Part shown: piece after piece, positions 1-11,433 of the stretch
Layout: every line of letters begins with the position of its first letter
How positions within the stretch are numbered: the stretch's first letter is position 1
DNA from: Choristoneura fumiferana
Lineage: Eukaryota > Arthropoda > Insecta > Lepidoptera > Tortricidae
Assembly: GCF_025370935.1 (NCBI RefSeq)
Contig: NC_133485.1
Span: 10,498,215-10,562,214 of the forward strand
Direction: 5' to 3'
DNA length: 64,000 bases
The notes under the pieces: model-generated
Seen by the model: only the letters and a program-made list of their open reading frames with translations
Databases searched by the model: none
Told to the model about the DNA's origin: nothing
Translations under genes and position numbers: made by a program

Positions 1-784
1 GACGGTTCAATTAAGTAAGTAGGGTAACCACGGGATAATGTGAATTTAAAATGAATAAATAATTTATTTACTATTACAAAAGCATTTACAGATTTTTGCA
101 TATTCTTAAGTATAATTGTTTGATCTAGAATCTAGATTCTAGAGGTACGGATTAAGAAATAATATTCATGTTCGTCACTTAGGAATCATCCTGTATATTT
201 CTATTATTGAGGCTGCATTTCAACCAGAGATGTACGAGGATGTGCTGCGAGGATTGTGTTTTTATTAACCAATAGAAACATTTCATTTACCTGTCCTCGC
301 ACAGCACCGCTCTGATGGAAACAGCTGAGCGGGGCAAGGCGAGGTAAATGACGCGTTCCTATTAGTTAATGAAAAATACATTCCTCGCAATAGATCCTCG
401 GACATCTCTGGTTGAAATGCAGCCTCAATAATAGAATATACAGAATGATTCCTAAGTGACGAACATGAATATTTTTTCTTGATCCGTTCCGTACCTCTAG
501 AATCTATATTCTAGGTCAAACGATTGTACCTAAGAATATGCAAAAATCTGTAATGCTTTTGTAATAGTAAATAAACTATTAATTCATTTTAAATTCACAT
601 TTTATCGTGGTTACCCTACTTACTTACTTGAACCGTCTTAGACACTGCATGTTTTTTTTATCAACGTCTTAGTATTAACTGGATGGAAACGTTAAAAAAG
701 ATTACATTGATAATTGTCAAATCTAAGTCCTTTATTCTACCAAACTTATCATGTAGTAAAATAGGGTAACTATACAATTAAAGT
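1..784. repeat. Fold-back inverted repeat (copy A, left end outside window)
   Basis: 1-225 is the reverse complement of about 405-640, and the right arm continues to 784. The spacer holds matching inverted 'cctcgcacagc' style segments. The full left arm is visible only in copy B. It behaves as a long-arm, non-autonomous fold-back or MITE-like element; no protein is encoded. Confidence 0.85.
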
Positions 785-1066
785 CTGAGAAGACACTGTA
801 CAAAATAATTTAGGCACTGTCTTATATATAAAGCTAAAATTCTCAGACGCTCTAACATTTTATTATGATTGTATGTTCATTATGTAGTTTCATAATCACT
901 AATTACTTTAAAAAAAGTGCGGCTTGAAAATTAGCACTCATTACAAAGAAACACCAGATTATGCATGACCAGATTTTACGTCGACAGACTTTAGTCATTT
1001 ATTAAAGTTTAATTGTTTGTTTTATGAGCTAAATACTGAATTACCCTAGAAATGCTGTGTTAGAAT

Positions 1067-1342
1067 CATCATCATCATCCCAGCCTATAAAAGTCCCACT
1101 GCAGGGCACAGGCCTCCCCACAGAATGGGCTTGGGCAGTAGTTTCCACGCGGGCCCAGTGCGGATTGGGAACTTCACACACACCATTGAATTGTTTCGCA
1201 GGTTTGTGCAGGTTTCCTCACGATGTTTTCCTTCACCGTAAAGCTCGTGGTAAATTTCAAATGTATTTCCACACATGAATTTCGAAAAACTCAAAGGTGC
1301 GAGCCGGGGTTTGAACCCACGATCCTCTGCTTGAGAGGCAAT
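1067..1342 (-). mobile_element. tRNA-derived SINE (copy A)
   Basis: A 276-bp element flanked by an 11-bp direct repeat TGTGTTAGAAT (1056-1066 and 1343-1353), which I read as its target-site duplication. On the minus strand the head contains a tRNA B-box-like GGTTCAAACCC (near 1310), and the 3' end is a short GAT/ATC repeat (1064-1080). This arrangement is typical of a Pol III SINE. It is an insertion older than the 13-kb duplication because the same TSD flanks the copy at 33035-33310. Confidence 0.8.
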
Positions 1343-1353
1343 TGTGTTAGAAT

Positions 1354-3599
1354 TAGAAACTATAATTTTTGTTTGCCACTAAGGAGTCACCTGTGTATAT
1401 GTCTTAATTTTTACTTTGACGACGGTTTGTATTTTACTGGAAATTTAACTCGGAAGAAGAAAAACAGAACTTAGCGTTCCAGCAATTTTTGACATGACAA
1501 AGTGAAGATATTTTTTATAACACATTGTTCTATTTCAGATCTATCTTTTATTAATGACTTGCGTGTTTTTCTTTGGTGAGCTCTGTTTTGTTTTCATTAC
1601 GATAATGACGTTTATTAATCAACCTGTCATAAAATCAAATATTTAGGCAAAAAAGCGCCGTGATCGATAGGCAAACGAAAGACAGCTGTTAAAACCCCTT
1701 TTTATCTTTGCATATTAATCGTCTCCGGTTATTTTTCAAAGAGATCTATAGATTAATAAAAAAGTAGTAAAAATCAAAATATGGATTCTAATAAAGAAAA
1801 AAATGACCATATTTTTATGTAAAATTTCTGCTCGCCCGTTTTGTGACTAGCCAAATATACTGCAAATAGGTAAACCCAATTCTAAATCAAACATTTTTGC
1901 TGAATTAAACCTATTCATTCGTACATTGTCATCCAAACTATAGACCAGATTTCAGGTCACTTCAACTCAAAAACTGTCAATCAGACTCCTTTATGGGGAT
2001 CAAAATTCATTTACAAGATTTAAAACAAACAAACAATAAATATGTAGATATATTATACGAGTTGTAGTTAAACAAAATCTTGCAGAAAATTGTTTCATTA
2101 AGTAATCTAAATCTTTGTAATATCACACGAAATAGAATTCTGTTATTCCGTTGATCAAAAAGGTTACATGTAATGAAGAATGGCGTGCCGAATAGCAGTT
2201 ATACTTAGTAGATACTCGATCCGTATACTTTATGGGTGTCGAATCGGGTTCGTGTCGAATGGAGATGGCACTCAACGAAACAGTTCGCCCAGAAAGCTGG
2301 TAAACTCAATAAAAATAACTGGCCAAGTGCCTATAAGGTTCCGTATATGCGGCAATTAGACAATGTTAAGTTTATTCGTTAATTTGTAAAGCCAGCTAGG
2401 CTGGGATAGTTTTTCTTTTAAATTTCATACATCATCATGATTTAAGTATTTTCAAGCCAGCGGTTTACTTTGTGGAGGGGAGAGACACGTGCTTCTTACA
2501 ATAAATGCCACTTTGAAGCCTTATATTACAATACAATACAAATATTCTTTATTGCACACCATAAAGCAGTACAAAAAACTTATAATATAAACACAAATGC
2601 AAATGGATCTATAAATCGAAAAATAGTCTTGGCGAACTTGTACATTTTTGAAATACCTTTTTAAGGATACCTTATGTCATGGAAATAGAAAATAATCTCC
2701 ACCTTACGTGTTACCACATTTTTTGAAATTTAATTTAATTAACATTTATACCCATGTAAACTTACAGAATGGATGGATACTGGACGGATATGGCGGAACT
2801 AAAAGAGTTCCTTTGTGCCTACTACGGAACCCTCAAAAGGAAGTACTTTTATTACAATCAAATAACAAATCGATTAGCTAACAGGAAAGTAAAAGACTTG
2901 ATAAGATAGTGTATGAAATAAAATCCGTAGGAGGTTCGGTTTTATAAAACCGAATATATATATCTTCCTCGGGTATACGTGTAGGAGCAAGGTAGATATG
3001 GTATGGGATTGTATCGTCGATATAACATGTACTACGCACTAGAATCCGGATACTCATTCTGTTCTTCCATATGTATGATGATTCAATGTAAAACAAAACT
3101 GCAAAACAACTGGTAAATGTTTTAAATGCTGATAAACAGCCTTTCCGACTAACATATTAGGTACTATATGATACCAAACCACTTAAGCATGTCATTTACT
3201 CTTGTCATCGACTTATTATTAATGGATGGTAAAACAGCCCTTTAAGTCATAAACTTTGTTCTTTATAATTTGATTCGATAAAATGTTTTAATATTAAGAT
3301 TAGAGTCTAAACGGAGGATTTTTTTGTTAAGTATTGAAATAAACAGATTTTTTTTTGTTCTACTGCACTATACTGTAGTACGTTATACTACGTTAAACGA
3401 AACTCGTAACCGCCATGATTTTTCAGGTGCTTACAACGTTTTGGTCGCGATTACACTATACTCTAACTAAGCGGTCTTACGCTTTAGTATTAGAACATGT
3501 TATGTATGTTCTTTTGTGTCACGTGGAAGTTTAGCACTTTCCGCTTTTCCGGAAATATACCTCAAAGCCTAAGTTAAACTGAAACAGAGTAGCTTTTAC
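1354..3599. other. No gene recognised
   Basis: AT-rich sequence repeated in copy B (about 33322-35545). It holds a short ACAAT repeat near 2525, expanded in copy B, and scattered fragments resembling the lepidopteran 'ggttccgta' repeat. Open frames are short, do not resemble known proteins and show no coding pattern. Confidence 0.6.
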
Positions 3600-4170
3600 T
3601 TAAAGTTTTTTTAAATCGGAACCGTACCTACTTCATGAGATCACGCAATACCCACAATTTGAACTTATCAATAATAATAAACTCTATAGATATAATGATG
3701 ATAAAATATTTAAACAAGGCCTCGACAAGGAGACAAATACAAAAGCTGTTATGTCCAATGAAAGCCCACAAAATTGACACATTTTTCACACAGCAGCGTG
3801 TTACCTACCAAAATAACACTGACACAGAAAAATGGCAACGATTTTGTACACAGCATACACTAAACGTATATTTTGCAGCCCGTGACGCAGCTCAACAAAG
3901 CCCGGGGGAAATGAACGCTACCATAACGCCAGCTAATGTCAAGGTTTGAGGACTACCATCTTTTATATTTTTGGGCAACCTTTGCCGATCCGCGTCGGTC
4001 GAGGATTGCCACCAGTCATTGGGCGTGCCCGATATTATATTCAATAACGTGACGTGCCGTGTCACGCAAAGGGTACATTGTTTATGTTTGTCACGCACGG
4101 AACATCCTGTGTATCGCTGCGAAACGTTGCAAGTTCCTATCGAGCTTTACAATCGCCGTAAGTTACAATT
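3600..4170 (+). other. Exon-like, GC-richer segment of unknown nature
   Basis: This stretch is less AT-rich than its surroundings and nearly unchanged in copy B (about 35545-36110). It contains two overlapping open frames of about 100 codons (3635-3949 and 3971-4270) that match no family I recognise. Around 4155-4161 it reads into GTAAGT, a perfect 5' splice-donor consensus, also kept in copy B. It could be a 5'-UTR or non-coding exon, or simply old repeat DNA. High identity between copies is not evidence of selection because the whole block is that similar. Confidence 0.25.
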
Positions 4171-4390
4171 ACGCATACCTACTTCAAAAAGTAAAATTAA
4201 TTGTACGAATAACTGCCGAAATACTGTTAAAATAGTCTTGTATAATATAATAATATTTAACCCACAATGAGGCTATGATACACACAGTTGCCCCATCAGT
4301 GCATTTTTTTTAAAGTTCGCTTTTTTATAACACACACGTTCCGGAAATTTATTAACACTTTTAGGATACGGCCCTTATACATATGTATGT

Positions 4391-4568
4391 ACCATCAGCC
4401 AAATAACTGGTCTATCAATTTTTAAACAAGTTCCTATCAAATGAATATGTCGCTAAAGTCGAACTTTCAAGTTGACAGACACACGTCTATTCTGTTGAGA
4501 TTATTGTTTTATGACATGCAAACGATTATCAACTTTCGGGTGGTAGATCACATATTTGTTTGATGGGA
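4391..4568. mobile_element. Palindromic MITE, ACCATCAGCC family (copy A)
   Basis: Starts with ACCATCAGCCAAATA and ends with the (mutated) complement near 4568. It has long self-complementary ends and no coding capacity. Other copies: 30651-30820 (best preserved), 36336-36512 and a joined pair at 27725-28049. Confidence 0.75.
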
Positions 4569-4924
4569 CAAAAACGACTCTTTTAAATGAGTAGCTTCTA
4601 GAAAACTGTAAAATTTGAAAGTGTTCTATCAGACAAGCTACTTGGCAGAGAAGAATGCATAAGCAAGGCAAGCAAGTGTAATCAAATCGGTCTTCTTATT
4701 TCCAAGGTTTGTTTGAACAGTGTAATAATAAATAATTGTAAATTAGAAAGTATTTTACTAATTAGCAACTTGAAATTATTTACACAACAATATTGCCAAT
4801 TGAAACAATCGTTGATGTACAAACTTATTTTAAGAGCGCTAATTGTATTGTGAAACTGTAAATAAAGCTACCCTTTCTGTGTAATTTTAACGCCGTTGTT
4901 TTATAATTACTCTAGCTTTTGCCT

Positions 4925-5095
4925 GCGTGGATGGAATTCGGTTATCGCGCACTGTTCCCTCGGGAACTGTGCATTTTTCCAGGATAAAAAGTTGCCTATC
5001 TCTATGCTAAAAATCACGTTGATCCATCGATCCGTTTCGTCGTGAAAGACGGACAAACATTCAAACACACAAACACATACACTTTCGCTATTATA
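4925..5095 (+). mobile_element. RTE/SINE-type 3' fragment (copy A)
   Basis: Carries the family signatures 'gaactgtgcatttttcc' and 'gtgaaagacggacaaaca' and ends in an 'acaaacacatacacttt' tract, the usual 3' end of a very abundant lepidopteran retroposon family. Relative to copy B (36890-37075) it lacks a 24-bp internal piece near 4995. Confidence 0.65.
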
Positions 5096-5100
5096 ATTTT

Positions 5101-5137
5101 CAAGTTCATAGATACGATTACGGTACTTTTTGTTGTC

Positions 5138-5185
<48 letters not shown>

Positions 5186-5227
5186 TATGGATGAAACAAA
5201 AGTACCGTAATCGTATCTATGAACTTG
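5101..5227. repeat. Long hairpin with an (AT)n loop (copy A)
   Basis: Arms 5101-5139 and 5190-5227 are close to perfect reverse complements (core 'gatacgattacggtac'), separated by an (AT)n run. In copy B the arms are even more complete and the AT loop shorter. It sits exactly at the 3' end of an RTE-type fragment. Confidence 0.85.
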
Positions 5228-5485
5228 AGAATTAAAATTTTCACTGCTTTAAGCAGCACTTTCAGCATTGCATTTGCAGCATTGGAATGAGCGTCATTTA
5301 CACATCCTCAGTTGTTTCCACTAGAGATATATGTGCTGTGCGAGTATGTTTAAATGGAGCATTTCTATTGGTTAATGAAAAACACATTCCTCACAACACA
5401 CTCTCGCTTATTATTGGTGTAAACGCTGCTTTAAAGGATTTGATGTTGTTATCTCACAATTCAATAACTCTACACGTTCCTGTGA

Positions 5486-5614
5486 GGCTACTACGAAATT
5501 CGAAAATCGAAATTCCTATCGTACCGTCCCTCTCACTCTCGTATTAAATAACATACCTAAGCGTCAGCGAGAACGGTACGATGCGAACTTCGATTTTCGA
5601 ATTTCGTAGTAGCC
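5486..5614. mobile_element. MITE, GGCTACTACGAAATTCG family (copy A)
   Basis: TIRs GGCTACTACGAAATTCGAAA and its complement bound a 129-bp element with 'ccgtccctctcactctcgta' inside. It is common in moths. Relatives: 37451-37579, 45430-45549 and part of one at 28762-28835. Confidence 0.8.
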
Positions 5615-5930
5615 CTCCTGAGAAAAAGGGTCTTAATATACTGTACACATAAACGGCGAATGAAGTGATAAGTCATATCATAAGCGTATCTCTTTTTATC
5701 TGCCCAGTATAAAAATTTGTACGATCCGTTTTTTTTTAATTTAAGTCATTTAAAAATACACACACAATACGTCGTTAACAACGCTAATCTAAACGTTAGT
5801 TTTAAATAATCCACACGGCCGCCTGGGGTCATAACTGGAGCAATGACCTTAAGTTTTTCCACCTCATAGGACGATCGATACTAATACTAGGTTGCATATT
5901 ATAGTAGTCGTGACATCGATATTGTTAGAT

Positions 5931-6158
5931 GGGGCAATCAACTTTTTTACCGACACTAATCTGTCCGCAACATTTTTCAAACAATTGCAGATTTTTGTAA
6001 GTAAACATGTTTTTTCTGTAATTTAGTAGATGGTGTACATGAATACATGCCATCTTACGGAAGTTCAACCTATTAAATCGTGAAATATCTTGTTGGAAGT
6101 ACGATTTTTTGGTAACGCAGGAGACGCCCAAAGTGTCGGTAAAATAGTTGATTGCCCC
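5931..6158. mobile_element. MITE, GGGGCAATCAAC family (copy A)
   Basis: TIRs GGGGCAATCAACTTTTTTAC and its complement enclose about 200 bp without coding capacity. The flanks (AGAT / ATCT) extend the symmetry. Related elements at 37895-38142 and, more diverged, at 50039-50306. Confidence 0.75.
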
Positions 6159-6292
6159 ATCTAGTAAAATGATTCATAGTTAATGTTAATGATGATGTAA
6201 ATGATGGATCTATCTATATTCAGCGGCACAAAATTTGACCCACCCTACATACAAAACCTACCTATTACGCATACATTTGAGGGCCAAATTTT

Positions 6293-6535
6293 TTGCCGAG
6301 AGAGAGGGAGAGGGAGAGAGAGAGAGGGGGGAGAGAGGGGGAGAGAGAGAGAGGGAGAGAGAGGGAGAGAGAGAAAGGGGGAGAGAGAGAGAGAGAGGGA
6401 GAGAGAGGGAGAGAGGGGGAGAGGAGAGAGAGGGGGGGAAGAGAGAGAGAGGGGGAGAAGAGAGAGGGGGGGAGAGGGAGGGAAGGGGGGGGGAGAGAGA
6501 AGTGAAGAGAGGGAGAGAGAGAGAGAGAGGGAGAG

Positions 6536-6571
<36 letters not shown>
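6293..6571. repeat. (GA)n-rich microsatellite
   Basis: A nearly pure purine tract of GA and GGGA units. Copy B retains only about 25 bp of it at 39764-39785. Long open frames across it on both strands are an artefact of the dinucleotide repeat. Confidence 0.95.
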
Positions 6572-6573
<2 letters not shown>

Positions 6574-6904
6574 CCAATAAAATTCCCATGGGATAGGAGG
6601 ATTTTTCTATACTAACTGACTTAGAGAACGCACAGCCTAAGCCGCAGGAGTAAAAAAAATAGAGATTCCCGTAACCTAAAAGTTGTGCCATACCAACATA
6701 CTGTTCTGTTTTGTCGTGTGCATTCAGATAGTAGCAATAAGTACTACACTGTACGTACAGTTGGTGCCCTAACATAAATATCCACTTTTCTTTGCAACTG
6801 GTATGAAAAAGTGGATACATAAGTTAGGGAACCAACCGTACCATTCGCTAGTCTGCAAAATACTAAATTCAACAAACTTTAATCATAACATAATGCATTA
6901 ACTG

Positions 6905-7050
6905 TTGCCCGTTTATCGCTATCCCGCGGGAACTATGCAATTTTCCGGGACAAAAATTATCCTATGTCCTTCCCCGGGGCTCAAACTACCTGTATATCAA
7001 ATGTCATCTAAATCAGTTCAACGGTTTAGACGTGGAATGGTAACAATAAC
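6905..7050 (+). mobile_element. RTE/SINE-type 3' fragment (copy A)
   Basis: Contains 'cgcgggaactatgcaatttt', 'tcaaactacctgtatatcaa' and 'aatcagttcaacggtttaga', hallmarks of the ubiquitous lepidopteran retroposon 3' region. Copy B has a shorter version at about 40105-40215. Confidence 0.65.
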
Positions 7051-7810
7051 TATTAGTGATATTAGTGTGGTCTTAATCAGTCCATCCTTTTCTTTGACCT
7101 CCTCTAATCATTAACTTCTGAACTAACCCATTCACAAAAAAGCAACATCACTATTTTAATTGAACTCCCATAGGGTAACCTGACGTACTTTTTATGAGCT
7201 GTCAAAACATGATTCTCCTATAAATTTCGTGTGGCGAATAGTTACGTTATGACGTCATTTGTTTGCCAACTCAATCCACTAACAATTTATTTGTTTTATA
7301 GCAACTAAAAATGTAATTTTGCAGTTAAGTAATTTTAATTAATTTGGTTCTTAGGGTAAAATAAAGTGTTTTTTCTGGGGATCCTTACCCAAAGGGACCA
7401 ACGGAACCCTATTATTGTCACTTCGCTGTCTGCCTGTCTGTCACAGGGTTGTATCTCGAGAAAAAATAAAAGGATCCTATACTGCTGGCGGTTATCTCGC
7501 GCAAAGAATTGGGATAGCTATACAAAGGGGTAATGCGGCCTGCGTTTTGTGGTCCACGCCAGTGATGTCTCTCGAGGACGTGTTTGCCTTATAACTTATA
7601 AATAGGAAGGTTGTTTGTTTTATTTGACAGTGTAATAATTTTGTTTGTATTTTTCACTGTAAATGTTCTTAAATAAATTAAAAGTATAAAGAGTCCTCCT
7701 CAAAATTAATAAGAACTGTATTGTCAAGGTCATAAATATATGTATGTTACCAACACGACAAAAATATCGATACGCTTTTATGCCACTAAAGGTCCATATA
7801 TATACGTATA

Positions 7811-8007
7811 CCGTAAGGTCGGGGTACTTTGACCCATTGGAGGGGTACACTTTGGCCCATATGAAAGCAACATAAAAACGTGACCGATCAATTAACACCA
7901 ACCACATGGCAAAGAGCCGTATTCTCAAAGCAATAATAAAACCAGGACCGAGTTAATCCCAAGGGCCAAAGTTACCCCTTCAGGGCCAAAGTACCCCGAC
8001 CTTACGG
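7811..8007. mobile_element. TA-flanked MITE, CCGTAAGGTCGGGG family (copy A)
   Basis: TIRs CCGTAAGGTCGGGGTACTTT and its complement, flanked by TA on both sides (7809-7810 and 8008-8009), 197 bp. TA duplications suggest mobilisation by a Tc1/mariner-like transposase; no transposase is present here. Confidence 0.8.
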
Positions 8008-8712
8008 TATGTATTTGTCGCTAGGACGGTATTTGGACTTTACAGATGATTTTTAAAAGAGGGTTAAAAATCGCGGTGGGCGGGCTCGATTTGCACTTAC
8101 CTAGTTATTTCATGATATTTAGAGATTTTTTACTAGAGCCGGATCTCGGGATTCTTGTTTTATAGCGTCATCTACCCTATTTAAATATTCAAGTGTGAAT
8201 GGATTTTTTTATTCTTTAGAACAATCCAGAGCTCAGCTATCCTCAGTTACCGTTGTACAGTTGACCCCAAGCGGACTTGAATACAAATTCAATATCTCTG
8301 AGAGCAGGGGAAGACTACCTTTTTGACCTTGGGCAACTTATATTTTTTTAGTTTGGTCTTGTCAGTCCATCTGTCTGTTTGTCTGTCTATAGTGCCATAG
8401 TGGCGTGACGCCGTAACAACTCGATTCCTACTGAATTGTCAAAATTGTTTGATGACAAGTACGGCAAAGGTTGTGTTTACCAACTGCAATGTGAGGTGTC
8501 GCATTCAAAAACAAACATACTCATGCTTCTTTTACTGTCTAGGTTGCCTTACGAAAATATTATGAGAAAAATATATATTAGAAAATCATAAAAAACTTTT
8601 GAAGTTCTGAATAGGAGAATCAAAATTATTATATAGAAAATATCGAGGTCATAGCGCGTGAAATAAGTACTTTCTATAAAAAGTGCTTTAAACAATGCAG
8701 ATCTTATAGTTT

Positions 8713-9099
8713 TTGAGATGTCCACGAAAAACTGCTCGATGTCCCAAGCAGAAACGTTCTTTGTTTTTGCGACTAAGCTATTGTTTTTTGCTGTTTTTTA
8801 TTTTTGGAAGAATCATGCAGCTCCAAAGCTTGGATCTTCAGTTTGAGTTGTTTGAGTTCAGCGGAAAACTCAGAAAAAATATGATTGTCTTGTTTGAGAC
8901 TAACAACTCTATGAAGATTTGAAGATCCACTTCTCAACAAGAATCAACATTCAACATCAATATCTGACTGCTGTCTCAAACTGATAGCCTAGTTGGTGAA
9001 ACTGGCATTGTCAAATACTAGCATTAAATATTCGATGGAGAAAATGGAAATCCACAAAGACCAGCGGTTGCGAACCTCTGTCTTAAAGTTTTCGGCCAT
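8713..9099 (-). pseudogene. Coding-like remnant, unidentified
   Basis: On the minus strand 8989-9099 encodes a 36-residue piece starting at an ATG, with a hydrophobic middle, and about 8713-8930 reads as a lysine/leucine-rich coiled-coil-like piece ending in a stop. Both are interrupted and lie in different frames. Copy B retains the same segment (about 41860-42240) with small changes. I cannot assign a family; it may be a fragment of a retrocopied gene or transposon protein. Confidence 0.2.
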
Positions 9100-9592
9100 T
9101 GTTAGAGCAGTGTCCACGGTGAATATTTTACGAAGTAGCTTTCCGAGGCAATATTAAAGTTCTGTAGGCAGTCAGGTAACGATGAAAATTAGGTTCCTGT
9201 TTAAATATTAAATTTAATAAAAACAGTGGGTCCGGCGCAGTGGCTTGTATCCGGAACCAGTTTGCTTACATTATTAACCGACTAGGAAAAGGAAAGGTTT
9301 AACTATATTTTTGTGATAATTTTCTTTCAAAAGGATATCGATGGCAAAAATCAACCTGTATTTCTTTAGATATCTTAGTATCCTTAACCTTAAATCTTGG
9401 TATACCCTCTCTTTGGGTAGTGCAGTGCTAACCTAATGTAAATTTTGATATAACCTGCGCAGTGCGGAACTATCGTATTTAACTTTGATGCATATTTATT
9501 TAAAGGAAATAAGTACAATGTGTTGAGGAAGTGTAGTAATTCCATTTGAAGTTCTGTGATGTTTTGTTTGGCATGGTGTGACGTCTGATATG

Positions 9593-10441
9593 AAAATGAA
9601 AATATCTTTATTTAAATCAACAATGGTTGCACTACTTACTAAATTAAATGCTGTAAATATTACATGTAGTTTAATAGAAGAAATGTTGTCATATTATACT
9701 AACATGCTTATTAGATGACAAATTATAGAAGGGTCTTAAAACCACCAGAAAAATGCATGTTTGGCAAATTTTAATTTTAATTTTTATATGTACCTTCTTA
9801 GGGTTTAAAGAATGACTCAGGAGAACATAACTACAGCAAAAATTGATAAGAAAAAGTTGTTCGACCCTATAGGTATATACATGGCTACAAAGTTGGTCTT
9901 TTTCCATTTGAAAAGATTCAGTATTACTTGCAATGTTTGTGAGTAAGCGTTTTCTGCTCCCCGTACTAGTAAAAACTGTATCACGGTGGAACAGGATACA
10001 CCATTCACCTTATTATTGATTCGGCACTAAATTTAATAACAGAAGGTAAAAAAGGATAAAAAATTTTGGAATTAAAAGTAAACTTATAAGAAAAATTATT
10101 TAAATGAGGGTGTACCGAGAAGATCGTTAACTATCCGCCGGTATTGCATGCGCCGGCTAGTTGATTTAACTTGTAAACATGTAGTATACAAAAATAACAA
10201 ATAAATCTTAAACATGTCTAGAGCGAGAGTAATAAGTTTCCCCAATTTTAAATAATAAAAAAAAGAAAAAAAGAAAATGTAGTTTACATTTTAAAGCATT
10301 TCCACACACATAACAGTAACAATAATAAATAATTTATTCATTACACATATACAGTAATAAATTCAAATGTGAGTGTGATATTATATGTATAAGTATATAT
10401 AATAGGTATGTGTGGTCATGTATGTGTGTGTGTGTGTGTGT

Positions 10442-10502
<61 letters not shown>

Positions 10503-10600
10503 GTGTGTGTGTGGGTGGGTGTGGGTGTGTGTGTTTCAGCCATTTATTTATTTTAATAGTTGTTCTGTAAGCTCGTAATTTAACAGCCTTAGGTATTTTT
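9593..10600 (-). mobile_element. 1.0-kb retroposon-like insertion present only in copy A
   Basis: Copy B has an uninterrupted site with one ATATG; copy A has ATATG at 9588-9592 and again at 10601-10605 around 1008 bp of extra sequence. The left end is 'aaaatgaaaatatcttta', which on the minus strand resembles a polyadenylated 3' end (AAATAAAG), so I infer a 5'-truncated non-LTR element inserted in minus orientation. Two short minus-strand open frames (9689-10008) are not recognisable. A GT microsatellite lies inside. Confidence 0.7.
10421..10534. repeat. (GT)n microsatellite
   Basis: About 110 bp of nearly perfect GT dinucleotides with a few GGT interruptions, inside the copy-A-specific insertion. 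Confidence 0.97.
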
Positions 10601-11103
10601 ATATGTTGCGCGTTACCTCGTTCAAGTTAAGCTTAAACATGTAAACTATAGCTATCTGTGGGATCCTATAATTGGCTCGTGTTCCTATTCTACTACATAC
10701 CAGGTGGGCCTGTAACAGAAGCAAAAAATTAAAGCACAGGTTCTGCTACTCAAATGCTCAAAATTAAGACAATTTTATCATTATGTTTATTCCAAACAAA
10801 TTAAATGGTATTTTCAATGTACGGCATCCAATAGCCTAATGACATCGCCTGTCACGTAACAAAATGACGGATTAAACTTTAAACTATAATAAAAGTCATA
10901 GTACAAGTTATTTGCAAAAGTTGTAGAACTAAATTAGCTCAAGAGGAATGAACGAAACGTGGTTTAATTTTTTGCTCCTGTTACAGGGCCCACCTTGTAC
11001 ATTGTGTTTTTAAATCTTGGTTCTCCTTAAATAAATAAACAAATTATAAAAATGTAAGATAAAATTGACTCATGGTTTTAATGGTTTATAATTTTATTCA
11101 TGA

Positions 11104-11433
11104 TTCGATTTGTAGCATTCGAACATGGCGGATGTAGACAATATCTAATTTTGCTATTTCTGTTTCTTTGGCTAGTTGAAGTATAATTTTGATAGTGTTT
11201 TTATGCGGCGATTTACTTAACAGTGAACAGTGATCACAAATTCTATATTTCTCTCGTGTCTGACATTTTTTAATGCACAAGTTGTGTCCACGTGGTTTCT
11301 GGAATTTACTATCAAGTTGCAAAAACTACAACCCACCGTACAACGTCCCTTCAAAGAGAGTATACTTTGACACTGGCGAAATTGTCCTATTAATTAGGAC
11401 AGAAAAGCCATATTTTAAAAGAGAAGAAGAAGA
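11104..11433. mobile_element. 330-bp insertion present only in copy A, 13-bp TSD
   Basis: ATTTTATTCATGA occurs at 11091-11103 and 11434-11446, flanking 330 bp that copy B lacks (its site near 43225 has one 'ttattcatga'). The long TSD points to L1-type retroposition. A minus-strand 74-codon frame (11098-11322) has a run of basic and cysteine residues but no recognised domain; the insert could be a LINE fragment or a retrocopied transcript. Confidence 0.65.

Noticed and set aside
3635..4270. Two ~100-codon frames as protein-coding genes
   Set aside because: No recognisable domain, and conservation between block copies only reflects the duplication.
6201..6820. Long open frames (up to 191 codons) across the GA tract on both strands
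   Set aside because: They are products of a stop-free dinucleotide repeat; the encoded sequence is RE or SL runs with no domain, and copy B has lost the tract.
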